Below, piece by piece: positions 25,595 to 34,833 of a stretch of DNA of 36,922 bases. The notes under the pieces are model-generated. The model was not told the origin of the DNA and did no database searches. It was given only the letters and a program-made list of their open reading frames with translations. Where the stretch lies: assembly GCF_014378415.1 (NCBI RefSeq), contig NZ_JACMNS010000106.1:1-36922 (forward strand), read 5' to 3'. The stretch comes from Aquabacterium sp. (GTDB lineage Bacteria > Pseudomonadota > Gammaproteobacteria > Burkholderiales > Burkholderiaceae_C). A program made the translations under genes and the position numbers. Position 1 is the stretch's first letter. Every line of letters starts with the position of its first letter.

Positions 25595-26821
25595 ATGTTT
25601 GATTTTCTGTCCATGGGTGCGGTCCACGACACGCTCGTGCAATGGTCGATACAAGGTGTTCTGGACGCCAGTTGGTGGCAAGTTTTGGTCGCCACGCTGG
25701 TATTGACCCACATCACCATCGCTTCCGTGACGATCTTCCTGCATCGTGCGCAAGCGCACCGCGCCTTGGAGCTGCATCCAATCCCTTCGCATTTCTTCCG
25801 TTTCTGGCTGTGGCTGACCACCAGCATCGTGACGAAAGAATGGGTGGCCATCCACCGCAAGCATCATGCCAAATGCGAAACCGAGGAAGACCCTCACAGC
25901 CCGGTCGCTCACGGCATCAAAACGGTGCTGCTGCGTGGCCGTGAGTTGTATGCCGCCGAGGCTGAAAATCAGGAAACCCTGAAAAAATACGGGCACAACA
26001 CGCCCAACGACTGGATGGAAAAGGTTGTCTACACCGGCAAAGCCAATTGGGGCGTGATCCTGATGTTGCTGCTGGACCTGTTCCTGTTCGGTGCCATTGG
26101 CATCACCGTCTGGGCTGTGCAAATGCTGTGGATCCCGGTGACGGCAGCCGGCATCATCAACGGCCTGGGCCACTGGTGGGGTTACCGCAATTTTGAGGCG
26201 CCTGACGCGTCCACCAACATTTCGCCCTGGGGCATCATCATTGGTGGCGAAGAGCTGCACAACAACCACCACACCTACCCAACCTCGGCCAAGATGTCGG
26301 TCAAGCGTTACGAGTTCGACATTGGTTGGGGTTACATCCGTGCCCTGGAAATACTGCGCCTGGCCAAGGTCCGCAAGACCGCGCCCCGCCTGACGCTGGG
26401 CGACATTCGCCCAGTGGCTGATGCCAAAACGTTAGAGGCCATCGTGGCCCACCGCTATGAGCTGATGGCCGGTTATGCCCGTGAAGTCAGCGCGGCCTGC
26501 GCGGTCGAGTTGGCCCGACTCAAAGCCAGCCGACAAGAAGCTGCCGCCGACAAACTCGCGCGCGTGCGGCATTGGCTGCACCGGGATGACGACCAGGTGC
26601 CACACGGTCTGCGCAGCGAGATCTCACAAGCCCGCGAAGCCCATCCCAAGCTGGACAAGTTGATCGTGATGCGTGAAGAGTTACGGGCCTTGTGGACACG
26701 CACCAATGTGTCTGCCGAGCAGTTGGTGGTTGAATTGCAGGGCTGGTGCCAGCGGGCCGAAGCCAGCGGTGTGGCCGCCCTGGAAGACTTCTCGCGCAAG
26801 TTGCGCGCCGCGCACGCCTGA
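25595..26821 (+). CDS. Membrane fatty-acid (delta-9 type) desaturase with long C-terminal tail
   Basis: 408 residues. Hydrophobic helices at about 28-48, 68-80, 153-180 and 183-195 frame the three histidine boxes of the di-iron desaturase family: HRAQAH at 50-55, HRKHH at 87-91 and HNNHH at 222-226. The enzyme puts a double bond into acyl chains at the inner membrane using oxygen and reduced electron carriers. From about residue 260 a soluble, charged tail of some 145 residues follows, ending in LQGWCQRAEASGVAALEDF. That pattern resembles the C-terminal part of ISL3-type transposases and is not needed for desaturase chemistry. Single-gene transcript closed by a strong terminator. Substrate position is inferred from the family. 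Confidence 0.92.
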   Translation: MFDFLSMGAVHDTLVQWSIQGVLDASWWQVLVATLVLTHITIASVTIFLHRAQAHRALELHPIPSHFFRFWLWLTTSIVTKEWVAIHRKHHAKCETEEDPHSPVAHGIKTVLLRGRELYAAEAENQETLKKYGHNTPNDWMEKVVYTGKANWGVILMLLLDLFLFGAIGITVWAVQMLWIPVTAAGIINGLGHWWGYRNFEAPDASTNISPWGIIIGGEELHNNHHTYPTSAKMSVKRYEFDIGWGYIRALEILRLAKVRKTAPRLTLGDIRPVADAKTLEAIVAHRYELMAGYAREVSAACAVELARLKASRQEAAADKLARVRHWLHRDDDQVPHGLRSEISQAREAHPKLDKLIVMREELRALWTRTNVSAEQLVVELQGWCQRAEASGVAALEDFSRKLRAAHA

Positions 26822-26866
26822 TCGACACCACAAGCGCCGCACTGCAGGGCGCCTGCCCCAGATGTC

Positions 26867-26893
26867 AAAAGCCCCGCACTGCGGGGCTTTTTT
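26867..26893 (+). terminator. Intrinsic terminator of the desaturase gene
   Basis: A perfect 7-bp GC stem, GCCCCGC-ACT-GCGGGGC, is followed by six T and preceded by AAAA. It is a textbook rho-independent terminator 46 bp after the desaturase stop. The A-run on its left makes it potentially bidirectional. Confidence 0.95.
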
Positions 26894-26958
26894 ATGCGCG
26901 TCTCACAACGCAAGTCCATCACAAGAGGCCGGCCCAATCCAATCCTGGTCCGGCCATG

Positions 26959-26990
26959 AAAAAACCCGCTGAGCTTGCGCTGAGCGGGTT
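26959..26990 (-). terminator. Intrinsic terminator of rpmB-rpmG
   Basis: Read on the minus strand, arms AACCCGCT and AGCGGGTT enclose a 12-nt apical part containing a small secondary pairing, followed by a run of six T. It lies 25 bp after the rpmG stop and faces the desaturase terminator, so the convergent units are separated by two terminators. Confidence 0.9.
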
Positions 26991-27014
26991 CTTGCGACAA
27001 GAAACCAAGCTGAA

Positions 27015-27185
27015 TTACTTTAGCTTGATTTCTTTGTAGGCCACATGCTTGCGAGCCTTGGGGTCGAACTTCATGAATTCCAGCTTTTGGGGCGTGGTCT
27101 TCTTGTTCTTGGTCGTGGTGTAAAAGTGGCCGGTACCCGCAGTGGATTCCAGCTTGATCTTTTCGCGTCCGCCTTTAGATGCCAT
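27015..27185 (-). CDS. rpmG: 50S ribosomal protein L33
   Basis: A 56-residue protein, [19 protein letters not shown] onward, with the L33 core [20 protein letters not shown] and a Lys-rich tail ending KEIKLK. It lacks the Cys pairs of the zinc-binding C+ form (no Cys at all), so it is the C- form that does not need zinc. It binds near the E-site of the large subunit. It lies 15 bp after rpmB on the same strand and is closed by its own terminator. Confidence 0.97.
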   Translation of the reverse strand: MASKGGREKIKLESTAGTGHFYTTTKNKKTTPQKLEFMKFDPKARKHVAYKEIKLK

Positions 27186-27200
27186 GATTCAGCTCCCGGA

Positions 27201-27434
27201 TCACAGTTGGCCACGGGCACGCAGGTCGGTCAGGACCTGGTCGATGCCCACTTTGTCGATCAAGCGCAAAGCCGATGTGCTGATGCGCAGACGCACCCAA
27301 CGGTTTTCGCTCTCGACCCAAAAACGACGGTACTGCAGATTAGGCAGAAAACGACGCTTGGTTTTGTTGTTCGCGTGAGAAACATTGTTTCCCACCATCG
27401 GGCCCTTACCCGTGACTTGACAGACGCGTGCCAT
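27201..27434 (-). CDS. rpmB: 50S ribosomal protein L28
   Basis: A 77-residue protein beginning [20 protein letters not shown] and containing [13 protein letters not shown] and [15 protein letters not shown], all characteristic of L28. GGAG lies 7 nt before the ATG. It contains a single Cys, so it is the zinc-free form. It binds 23S rRNA. A strong sigma-70 type promoter lies about 190 bp upstream with a structured leader, and rpmG follows in the same operon, the usual rpmB-rpmG pair. Confidence 0.97.
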   Translation of the reverse strand: MARVCQVTGKGPMVGNNVSHANNKTKRRFLPNLQYRRFWVESENRWVRLRISTSALRLIDKVGIDQVLTDLRARGQL

Positions 27435-27503
27435 GACGCTTCTCCGTTCGCTGTGATTGCGCTTGTTGCCGCTGCGCTTTGTGTGACGAAGCAGTGATCA
27501 GAA

Positions 27504-27547
27504 CAAGGATTCAAAATTGAACCCTTGGGACATCACCCTTCCGGTGA
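27504..27547 (-). promoter_or_regulatory. Two hairpins in the rpmB leader
   Basis: On the transcript of the minus strand a 5-bp hairpin (TCACC/GGTGA, 27533-27547) is followed by an 11-bp inverted repeat (CAAGGGTTCAA / TTGAATCCTTG with one G-U, 27504-27527) about 70 nt before the L28 start. There is no T-run. The leader is about 180 nt, long for such a small gene, which fits translational feedback by a ribosomal protein. Function is inferred. Confidence 0.5.
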
Positions 27548-27623
27548 CGGCGATCAAATCTGTACTGAACCCAATACTTGACTTGGCCACCGAACACCGG
27601 GACGAATTTTTGCAAAGACTAAG

Positions 27624-27652
27624 ATTATAACCAAAAACTTGAGGCTTGCCAA
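27624..27652 (-). promoter_or_regulatory. Strong sigma-70 type promoter for rpmB-rpmG
   Basis: On the minus strand TTGGCA (27652-27647), a 17-bp spacer and a perfect TATAAT (27629-27624). It starts 10 bp beyond the trxB stop, so rpmB-rpmG has its own promoter independent of trxB. Predicted transcript start near 27617. Confidence 0.85.
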
Positions 27653-27662
27653 CTCAAGCGCA

Positions 27663-28637
<975 letters not shown>

Positions 28638-28739
28638 TCAAACAGTGCGGGTTTCCAGCCTCATATTTGGGCTTGGCTTAGGGTTTGCAATCGATAAAGT
28701 TCCTACAAATTCCTGGAGTCCTGCCGAAAATTGTAGGGA

Positions 28740-28780
28740 CTGGTGATTTGTCTCACACCAGATAAGGTGAATGTTTCACC
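28740..28780. promoter_or_regulatory. Two candidate Crp/Fnr-type operators upstream of the regulator gene
   Basis: Site 1 (28740-28761) is a perfect inverted repeat CTGGTG-N10-CACCAG that contains GGTGA-N6-TCACA (28742-28757), one base from the Crp consensus TGTGA-N6-TCACA. Site 2 (28766-28780) is GGTGAA-TGT-TTCACC, the same half-sites but one base closer. Both lie between divergent trxB and the Crp-type gene (ATG 28808). A further 7-bp repeat pair CCTACAA/TTGTAGG flanks 28702-28737. Autoregulation is inferred. Confidence 0.55.
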
Positions 28781-28807
28781 TCGAATTCATCCAATGAGGA
28801 GCTTTCC

Positions 28808-29479
28808 ATGGCCATGCTGTCCAATCTCGACCTGATCCGGCGGGTGCCGCTGTTCTCGATGCTCACCGCAGCACAGGCCGAGGCCATTGCAGAAGGCGTC
28901 GTCAAGCGCCGCTATCGCCGTGGCGAGCTCATCGTCGAACGGGGTCGCAAGACCAACTCCTTGTTCATTCTCCTGACGGGCCGGGCCCGCGTGGTGGCCT
29001 CGGACGAGCGGGGCCGTGAAGTCATCCTGGCCGTGCTCGAAGCCGGCGACTACCTCGGTGAGATGAGCATGATCGACAACGATCCGCATTCGGCCACGGT
29101 TCGCGCCGAAGTGCAGACCGACGTGCTGGTGCTGGGACGTGCGGATTTTGCCCGTTGCTTGCCCGAAAACTCTAGCCTGTCCTACGCAATTTTGCGCGGC
29201 CTGGTGCAGCGCCTGCGCAATGCCGACCGCCAGATCGAATCCCTGGCTTTGCTGGACGTCTATGGCCGTGTGGCCCGAGCCCTGCTGGACATGGCCGACG
29301 ATGACGACGGCGCCCGGGTCATCCGCGGCAAGGTGTCGCGCCAGGATCTGGCCAAACACGTGGGCGCGTCGCGCGAAATGGTCAGCCGCGTCATGAAAGA
29401 CCTGGAAGAGCGTGGCCTGATTGAAACCCAGGACACCGGCAGCGTGGTGCTCAAGGAGCGCCTGGTCGCCACGGCTTGA
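28808..29479 (+). CDS. Crp/Fnr-family transcription regulator
   Basis: 223 residues with GAGGAG 6 nt before the ATG. The N-terminal cyclic-nucleotide-type beta barrel includes the phosphate-cassette-like GEMSMIDNDPHSATVRA at 84-100, with His94 in place of the cAMP-contacting Arg of E. coli Crp. A long dimer helix (about 122-148) leads to the winged helix-turn-helix at 177-204. Its recognition helix SREMVSR carries the R-E-x-x-x-R pattern of Crp, so TGTGA-type sites are expected. There are no N-terminal Cys clusters, so it is not an oxygen-sensing Fnr. Ligand is unknown; cAMP, cyclic di-GMP or none are all possible. Two fitting operators lie upstream. Confidence 0.9.
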   Translation: MAMLSNLDLIRRVPLFSMLTAAQAEAIAEGVVKRRYRRGELIVERGRKTNSLFILLTGRARVVASDERGREVILAVLEAGDYLGEMSMIDNDPHSATVRAEVQTDVLVLGRADFARCLPENSSLSYAILRGLVQRLRNADRQIESLALLDVYGRVARALLDMADDDDGARVIRGKVSRQDLAKHVGASREMVSRVMKDLEERGLIETQDTGSVVLKERLVATA

Positions 29480-29510
29480 TGCCCATCCCACAGGCTCCAT
29501 CGCTTTGAAA

Positions 29511-29531
29511 ATGCCCGCACAATGCGGGCAT
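29511..29531 (+). promoter_or_regulatory. Perfect hairpin covering the ftsK start codon, with an overlapping -10-like box
   Basis: ATGCCCGCA-CAA-TGCGGGCAT is a 9-bp perfect stem with a 3-nt loop; its last two bases are the first two of the ftsK ATG (29530). CACAAT (29518-29523) inside it ends 6 bp before the ATG and may be a -10 box for a leaderless ftsK message. If transcription reads through from the Crp-type gene, the hairpin would hide the start codon or act as a weak terminator (ACTTTT follows). No Shine-Dalgarno site is present. Confidence 0.5.
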
Positions 29532-32007
29532 GACTTTTCCGTTGGGTTCACTTCGCAATGAGGCGTCTGCGGACGCGAAATCCGACCGACGCCAGGATGC
29601 TTCTGCGTCCCTGCGCGTGACGGGTCGGCTGCACCGTAGCCCTGTCGTGGTCGCGCCTGAACCACCTGGCCCCCCGCTCGAAAACACCTTCCGCTTCCAG
29701 GCAGGCTTGCTGATCGGCGGTGTGCTGCTGGTGCTGGCCTTGATGTCCCTGGCCAGCCACAGTCGGCTCGACGCTGCTTTCACCACCTCCGGTTTGAACC
29801 AGGATGCTGCCAATTGGGGCGGGCATCTGGGCGCCTACGCCTCTGACGTGGCCCTGTTCCTGTTCGGCCAATCGGCTTGGTGGGGGCTGATCGTGGGCGC
29901 GCGCGCATGGCTCAGCGCGCTCGCTCGTTGGTTGCGCCGTGACACGGCGGTGTCGCTCATTCCTTCTGGCACGGTGCCACTGGCCCAGTCGGCCAACGCG
30001 TCGCCTCGCTCGCGCTGGTTGTTCTGGCTGGGCATCATTTTGCTGATGTCAGCCAGTTGCGCGCTCGAATGGTCGCGCCTGTACCGCCATGAAGCCTCTT
30101 TGGCTGGAGAGCACGCTGGCGGCATCCTGGGCATGACCTTGGGCCACTTCAGCCACAAATGGCTGGGCTTCAATGGTTCGGGCGTGGTCTGGATCGCCTT
30201 GCTGATCGCCGGCCTGTCGCTGGCCCTGCATTTCTCGTGGCTGGACATCGCCGAGCGCATTGGCGGCCTGTTCGACCGGCTTCGCGAACGCCGGGAAGCC
30301 AAGCGCGAAGAAGCGGTCGACCTGCGCATTGGTGAAGAAGCCACCATCGAACGTGAACGCGTGGCCGAAGAGATCCGCCACGAGCAGCCCCTGGAGCCCA
30401 TCCCATTGGTGATCGAAAAGCCGATGGTCGAGGTGCCCAAGTCCGACCGGATCATCAAGGAGCAGCAAAAGCCACTGTTCTCTGACATGGCTGACACCAA
30501 GCTGCCGCAGATTGCGCTGCTGGATGCTGCGCAAGGCCGCATGGAAACGGTCACGCCCGAGACGCTGGAAATGACGTCCCGCATGATCGAGAAGAAGCTG
30601 AAGGACTTTGGCGTCGAAGTGCGAGTGGTCGCGGCTTCGCCTGGCCCGGTCATCACGCGCTACGAGATCGAGCCGGCCACGGGCGTGAAGGGCTCGCAGG
30701 TTGTCAACCTGGCCAAGGACCTGGCGCGTTCGCTGTCGCTGGTGTCCATCCGCGTGGTCGAGACCATCCCCGGCAAAAACCTGATGGCGCTGGAATTGCC
30801 CAACGCCAAGCGCCAGATGATCCGCCTGGCTGAAATTTTGGGCTCGCAGGTCTACAACGACGCGCAGTCGATGCTGACCGTGGGCCTGGGCAAGGACATC
30901 ATCGGCGCGCCTGTGGTGGCCGACCTGACCAAGATGCCGCACTGTCTGGTCGCTGGCACGACCGGTTCGGGCAAATCGGTGGGCATCAACGCCACGATTT
31001 TGAGCCTGCTCTACAAGGCCGAAGCGCGCGACGTGCGCCTGATCCTGATCGACCCGAAGATGCTGGAAATGAGCGTCTACGAAGGCATTCCTCATTTGCT
31101 GTGCCCGGTCGTGACCGACATGAAGCAGGCGTCCAACGCGCTGAACTGGGCTGTGGGCGAGATGGAGCGCCGCTACAAGCTCATGAGCAAGATGGGCGTG
31201 CGCAACCTGGCGGGCTACAACAAGAAGATCGACGAGGCGGCGGCGCGAGGCGAGCACCTGCCCAACCCTTTCAGTCTGACACCCGAGTCGCCCGAGCCGC
31301 AAGAGCGCATGCCCTTCATCGTGATCATCATCGACGAGTTGGCCGACTTGATGATGGTGGTGGGCAAGAAGATTGAAGAGTTGATTGCTCGCCTGGCGCA
31401 AAAGGCGCGGGCGTCGGGCGTGCATTTGATCCTGGCCACTCAGCGCCCCAGCGTCGACGTGATCACGGGTTTGATCAAGGCCAACATCCCGACGCGGATC
31501 TCCTTCCAGGTCAGCAGCAAGATCGACAGCCGGACCATCCTGGACCAGATGGGCGCCGAAGCCTTACTGGGGCAGGGCGACATGCTGTACCTGTCATCAG
31601 GCAGCGGCTTGCCAGTGCGCGTGCACGGCGCCTTTGTGAGTGATGACGAGGTGCACCGAGTCGTCGAGTATTTGAAGTCGCAGGGGGCGCCCAACTACAT
31701 CGAAGGCATCCTCGAAGGCGGCGTGCTGGATGGCGAAGCGGGCAGCGATGGCCTGCCTGCTGGCGGCGATTCAGAGTCCGACCCGATGTACGACCAGGCC
31801 GTGGCCATCGTGCTGCAGCACCGCAAGGCCTCGATCTCGCTGGTACAGCGCCACCTGCGCATCGGCTACAACCGGGCCGCCCGTTTGCTGGAGCAAATGG
31901 AGAAATCCGGCCTGGTGTCCAACATGGCCACCAATGGCAACCGCGAACTGCTGGTGCCCAACCGCACTGGCGATGGTGGCGCAACCGCCGCTCCCTGGGA
32001 CGCCTGA
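29530..32007 (+). CDS. ftsK: DNA translocase FtsK
   Basis: 825 residues. Four membrane helices at about 59-77, 108-130, 166-184 and 218-238 anchor it at the septum. A short charged linker rich in Glu and Arg (about 245-320) is followed by the alpha/beta motor with FtsK blocks [20 protein letters not shown], Walker A GTTGSGKS at 476-483, Walker [13 protein letters not shown] and [19 protein letters not shown] (quoted in parts). The gamma winged helix that reads KOPS sites is at about 752-800 ([20 protein letters not shown]). It pumps chromosome DNA through the closing septum and activates XerCD at dif. lolA follows after 5 bp, as in the widespread ftsK-lolA-rarA order. Confidence 0.96.
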   Translation: MTFPLGSLRNEASADAKSDRRQDASASLRVTGRLHRSPVVVAPEPPGPPLENTFRFQAGLLIGGVLLVLALMSLASHSRLDAAFTTSGLNQDAANWGGHLGAYASDVALFLFGQSAWWGLIVGARAWLSALARWLRRDTAVSLIPSGTVPLAQSANASPRSRWLFWLGIILLMSASCALEWSRLYRHEASLAGEHAGGILGMTLGHFSHKWLGFNGSGVVWIALLIAGLSLALHFSWLDIAERIGGLFDRLRERREAKREEAVDLRIGEEATIERERVAEEIRHEQPLEPIPLVIEKPMVEVPKSDRIIKEQQKPLFSDMADTKLPQIALLDAAQGRMETVTPETLEMTSRMIEKKLKDFGVEVRVVAASPGPVITRYEIEPATGVKGSQVVNLAKDLARSLSLVSIRVVETIPGKNLMALELPNAKRQMIRLAEILGSQVYNDAQSMLTVGLGKDIIGAPVVADLTKMPHCLVAGTTGSGKSVGINATILSLLYKAEARDVRLILIDPKMLEMSVYEGIPHLLCPVVTDMKQASNALNWAVGEMERRYKLMSKMGVRNLAGYNKKIDEAAARGEHLPNPFSLTPESPEPQERMPFIVIIIDELADLMMVVGKKIEELIARLAQKARASGVHLILATQRPSVDVITGLIKANIPTRISFQVSSKIDSRTILDQMGAEALLGQGDMLYLSSGSGLPVRVHGAFVSDDEVHRVVEYLKSQGAPNYIEGILEGGVLDGEAGSDGLPAGGDSESDPMYDQAVAIVLQHRKASISLVQRHLRIGYNRAARLLEQMEKSGLVSNMATNGNRELLVPNRTGDGGATAAPWDA

Positions 32008-32012
32008 GGGCG

Positions 32013-32687
32013 ATGAAATCAATGACGACACCGACGATGATCAACCGATTCACCTGGAAGCCCGGTGCACTGGCCCTGGCGTTGAGCGCCTCTCTGGCCA
32101 ACACGGCGCACGCGGATGGCGTGGCCACCTTGCGCGCGTTCGTCAAGGACGTGAACTCGGGCCGGGGAAGTTTCACCCAACTGGTCACCTCGCCCGATGG
32201 CAAGAAGACCCGCAAGTCCAATGGCAGCCTGGAATTCCAGCGGCCCAACCGTTTCCGCTTCAACTACACCACGCCCACCGAACAATTGATCGTGGGCGAT
32301 GGGAAAAAGGTGTGGCTGTGGGATGCGGATCTCAACCAGGTCACCGTGCGCCCCATGAGCAATGCCCTGGGCGGCACGCCGGCGGCGCTGCTGTCTGGCG
32401 GATCGCTGGACAAGGACTTCACGCTGAAGGACGTGCCAAAGGCATCCGCATCAGGCGCGGATTCAAATCTGGAATGGGTGGAAGCGGTGCCACGCGACAA
32501 GGACGGACAGTTCCGTTCGGTGCGGGTCGGGTTCAAAGCGGGCGTGTTGGCCGCGCTGGTGATCGAGGACGGCTTTGGTCAACGATCGAGACTGGACTTT
32601 GCCCAGTTTGAATCACGGGTGACCTTGCCGGCCACCCGCTTTCAGTTCACGCCCCCGGCAGGGGCGGATGTGCTGGACCAGCCCTGA
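32013..32687 (+). CDS. lolA: Outer-membrane lipoprotein carrier protein LolA
   Basis: 224 residues. A signal peptide (basic start, hydrophobic about 18-30, cleavage likely after AHA) exports it to the periplasm. The LolA core follows: GSFTQLVTSPDGKKTRKSNG, LEFQRPNRFRFNYTTPTEQLIVGDGKKVWLWDADLNQV (seen in parts) and the C-terminal LDFAQFESRVTLPATRFQFTPPAGADV. It ferries lipoproteins from LolCDE to the outer membrane. The start could be 32013, 32025 or 32037, since Met occurs at residues 1, 4 and 9. It lies 5 bp after ftsK and is convergent with the DEAD-box gene (24-bp gap). Confidence 0.95.
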   Translation: MKSMTTPTMINRFTWKPGALALALSASLANTAHADGVATLRAFVKDVNSGRGSFTQLVTSPDGKKTRKSNGSLEFQRPNRFRFNYTTPTEQLIVGDGKKVWLWDADLNQVTVRPMSNALGGTPAALLSGGSLDKDFTLKDVPKASASGADSNLEWVEAVPRDKDGQFRSVRVGFKAGVLAALVIEDGFGQRSRLDFAQFESRVTLPATRFQFTPPAGADVLDQP

Positions 32688-32701
32688 GGCCAGTCCAGTC
32701 T

Positions 32702-32717
32702 GACTGAGTGATCAGTC
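32702..32717. repeat. Small hairpin between convergent lolA and DEAD-box genes
   Basis: GACTGA-GTGA-TCAGTC, a perfect 6-bp stem, spans the helicase stop codon in the short convergent gap. No T-run is present on either strand, so its value as a terminator is doubtful. Confidence 0.35.
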
Positions 32718-34481
32718 TTCGCGCTTGAAGCCGCCACCTTGGCGCTTCGGGCCGCCAAAGGAAGGCTTGCCGCCGCCGAACGATGGCTTGGGGCCACCGA
32801 AAGAAGGCTTGCCACCAAACGATGGCTTGTTGGCACCGAAAGAGGGCTTGTTGGCGCCAAACGAAGGCTTGCTGTCGCCACGGGGGCCGCCACCGAAAGC
32901 AGGACGGTCGTCACCACCGGCAGGGCGGAAATCGCCACGCGGTTGGTCGCTGCCGAAGCTGGGGCGGCTGTTGTAGCCACCTTCAGCAGGGCCATCACGA
33001 CGCGGACCACGGTTTTGATAACCGCCGCCGTTGCTGTTGCCGCTACCGAAACCACCTTCGCGTTGACCGCCGCCGAAGCCGCCTTCACGCGGGGCGCCGT
33101 ACGAACGGCCGCCACCACCAAAGCCACCTTCACGGGGACCACGGTGACCGGGCATGGGCTTGCCAGTGCGCATCGGGCCGCTGGACTGCATCGGGGCCTT
33201 GGGTTCCAGGCCGGCGATGGTCGCCACGGGGATGTTCTGCGTGGTGTAACGCTCGATGCGGCGCAGCATGGGGATGTCACGGCGCTCAGCGATCGTCACG
33301 GCCAGACCACTGCGACCAGCACGACCGGTACGGCCAATGCGGTGAACGTAATCTTCTGGCTTCATGGGCATGCCGTAGTTGATCACGTGGGTGATCGAGG
33401 GCACGTCGATGCCACGGGCGGCCACGTCGGTGGCGACCAGGATCTTCAGCTGGCGTTGACGCAAGGCTTGCAGCACGCGAGTGCGGCGACCTTGGGGCAT
33501 GCCACCGTGCAGGGCGGCGACTTCATGGCCCAGATCAGCCAAACGGTCGGCCAGGATGTCGGCGTCGCGCTGGGTGCTGGTGAAAATCACAGCTTGGTCG
33601 ACGTCACGCTGGGTCAGCAGGCTGTCCAGCAGGTCGTTCTTGTGCGCGAAGTGGTCGGCGTAGTGCAGACGCTGTTCGATGTTGTCGTGACTGTCGGTGT
33701 GCGAAGCCACGTCAATGCTTTGGGCATCAGGACGGGTCAGGCGCGCGGCCAGCTTGCCCACGTGACCGGCGAAGGTCGCGCTGAACATCAGGGTCTGACG
33801 GTCGGCAGGTGTTTGCGAAGCGATGTGCTCGATGTCTTCGATGAAGCCCATGTCCAGCATGCGGTCGGCTTCGTCCAGGACCAGCACTTCCAGGTTGGAC
33901 AGCACGCAGACGCCGGTGCCCAGGTGGTCGATCAGGCGGCCAGGGGTCGCGATCAGCACATCCAGAGGACCGCGCAGAGCCTTCAGTTGGGCAGCGTAAG
34001 GCACACCACCAACGACGGTGGCAACGCGCAGGCCTTGCATGTGGCGACCATAGGTCGAGGCGGCCTTGGCCACTTGCATCGCCAGTTCACGGGTAGGGGC
34101 CAGCACCAGGATGCGGGGACCATGGACGGTGCCCTTTTCACGGCGCTTGCCATCGTTGCGGGCGCTGATGAGCCGCTGCAGAGCGGGCAGCATGAAGGCG
34201 GCGGTCTTGCCGCTGCCGGTGCTGGCCGCGACTTTGATGTCAGCGCCGTTCATGGCCACGGGGATCGATTGGATCTGCACGGAGGTCGGCTGGGTGTAGC
34301 CGGAGTCGGTCAGGGCCTTGATCAGCACGGCGTCCAGACCCAGGTCCGAGAAGCGCACGCCACCGGAGGTGTCGACCGCGGTTTGTTCTTCAGCGCCGAC
34401 ATCGTCGGTGGCCACGTCGAGTTCGCGGGCCAAGGCGTCGATTTTCGACGGCTCAGCGGAGGGATTAAATTCTTGATTCAT
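32712..34481 (-). CDS. rhlE: DEAD-box ATP-dependent RNA helicase (RhlE-like) with Gly-rich repeat tail
   Basis: 589 residues. The helicase core shows the Q-motif region FSDLGLD...GYTQPTSVQ, Walker A ASTGSGKT at 86-93, APTREL, TPGR, DEAD at 203-206, SAT at 234-236, ARGID and HRIGRTGRAGR at 380-390. It unwinds RNA in the cytoplasm, typically in ribosome assembly, mRNA decay or cold adaptation. From about residue 430 the tail is low complexity, rich in Gly, Arg, Pro and Phe, with six KPSFG-type repeats at 538-578. This kind of disordered RNA-binding tail favours condensate formation. It lies opposite to lolA and rarA, splitting the usual lolA-rarA pair, and has a long predicted leader. RhlE is the best guess among DEAD-box subfamilies. 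Confidence 0.92.
   Translation of the reverse strand: MNQEFNPSAEPSKIDALARELDVATDDVGAEEQTAVDTSGGVRFSDLGLDAVLIKALTDSGYTQPTSVQIQSIPVAMNGADIKVAASTGSGKTAAFMLPALQRLISARNDGKRREKGTVHGPRILVLAPTRELAMQVAKAASTYGRHMQGLRVATVVGGVPYAAQLKALRGPLDVLIATPGRLIDHLGTGVCVLSNLEVLVLDEADRMLDMGFIEDIEHIASQTPADRQTLMFSATFAGHVGKLAARLTRPDAQSIDVASHTDSHDNIEQRLHYADHFAHKNDLLDSLLTQRDVDQAVIFTSTQRDADILADRLADLGHEVAALHGGMPQGRRTRVLQALRQRQLKILVATDVAARGIDVPSITHVINYGMPMKPEDYVHRIGRTGRAGRSGLAVTIAERRDIPMLRRIERYTTQNIPVATIAGLEPKAPMQSSGPMRTGKPMPGHRGPREGGFGGGGRSYGAPREGGFGGGQREGGFGSGNSNGGGYQNRGPRRDGPAEGGYNSRPSFGSDQPRGDFRPAGGDDRPAFGGGPRGDSKPSFGANKPSFGANKPSFGGKPSFGGPKPSFGGGKPSFGGPKRQGGGFKRED
32748..32870 (-). repeat. Six in-frame repeats coding KPSFG(G/AN) units
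   Basis: The helicase tail residues 538-578 consist of six copies of K-P-S-F-G followed by AN, G, GP or GG. At the DNA level the units are 18-21 bp and similar but not identical, so they arose by internal duplication and then diverged. Unit number may vary between strains without a frameshift. Confidence 0.85.
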
Positions 34482-34826
34482 TGTTTTCTTTCAAGCCAGG
34501 ACAAAGCGCTGCCGCTTCCGGGCAAATGCCAAGAAGCAAAAGCGCTGCGACCAGGTGCCAACGAAAGGGTTGGTCAACCTGGAACAGGTGAGGTCGCTGT
34601 GGATTCGTGTCCGAATCGCGTGACAGGGCGGGTGGCTGAAAAGCCAAAGCGCAAGGTGCCACGGTGAGCCGGTTTGGAAAGCGACGGCATCGCCGCCAAC
34701 CGAGACTCAAGACACGACTATCAGTTGGCACCCGACGGCGCAACTCGGCTTGAAAAGGTCAGAGGGGATGAACGAAAACTCGGGTCGCTGTTTTGCCTGA
34801 AAATCCAGGCGAGCAGTTATCGGGTC
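34482..34826 (-). promoter_or_regulatory. Long structured 5' leader of the DEAD-box helicase gene
   Basis: This stretch of the 427-bp gap between the helicase gene and native rarA (34482-34908) has no convincing gene. From the promoter at 34834-34862 it would be a leader of about 345 nt. Just before the start codon it contains a nested hairpin at 34551-34582 (outer CCAGGT/ACCTGG, inner CCAAC/GTTGG) and AGCGCT at 34505-34510 that can pair with AGCGCT at 34541-34546. Long leaders are known for cold-shock-induced RNA helicases; that link is inferred. Confidence 0.5.
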
Positions 34827-34833
34827 AACCCGT

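Noticed and set aside
32748..32870. A CRISPR-like or satellite array.
   Set aside because: The repeats are in frame, encode KPSFG units of the helicase tail and have no spacers.
32739..34667. A 642-codon open frame antisense to the DEAD-box gene.
   Set aside because: Its composition is Thr/Ala/His/Gly low complexity, produced by the complement of the helicase. No domain or start signal was seen.
34465..34743. A 92-codon frame in the leader of the helicase gene.
   Set aside because: No ribosome-binding site, no family resemblance, and it overlaps the helicase start. The stretch is better read as an untranslated leader.
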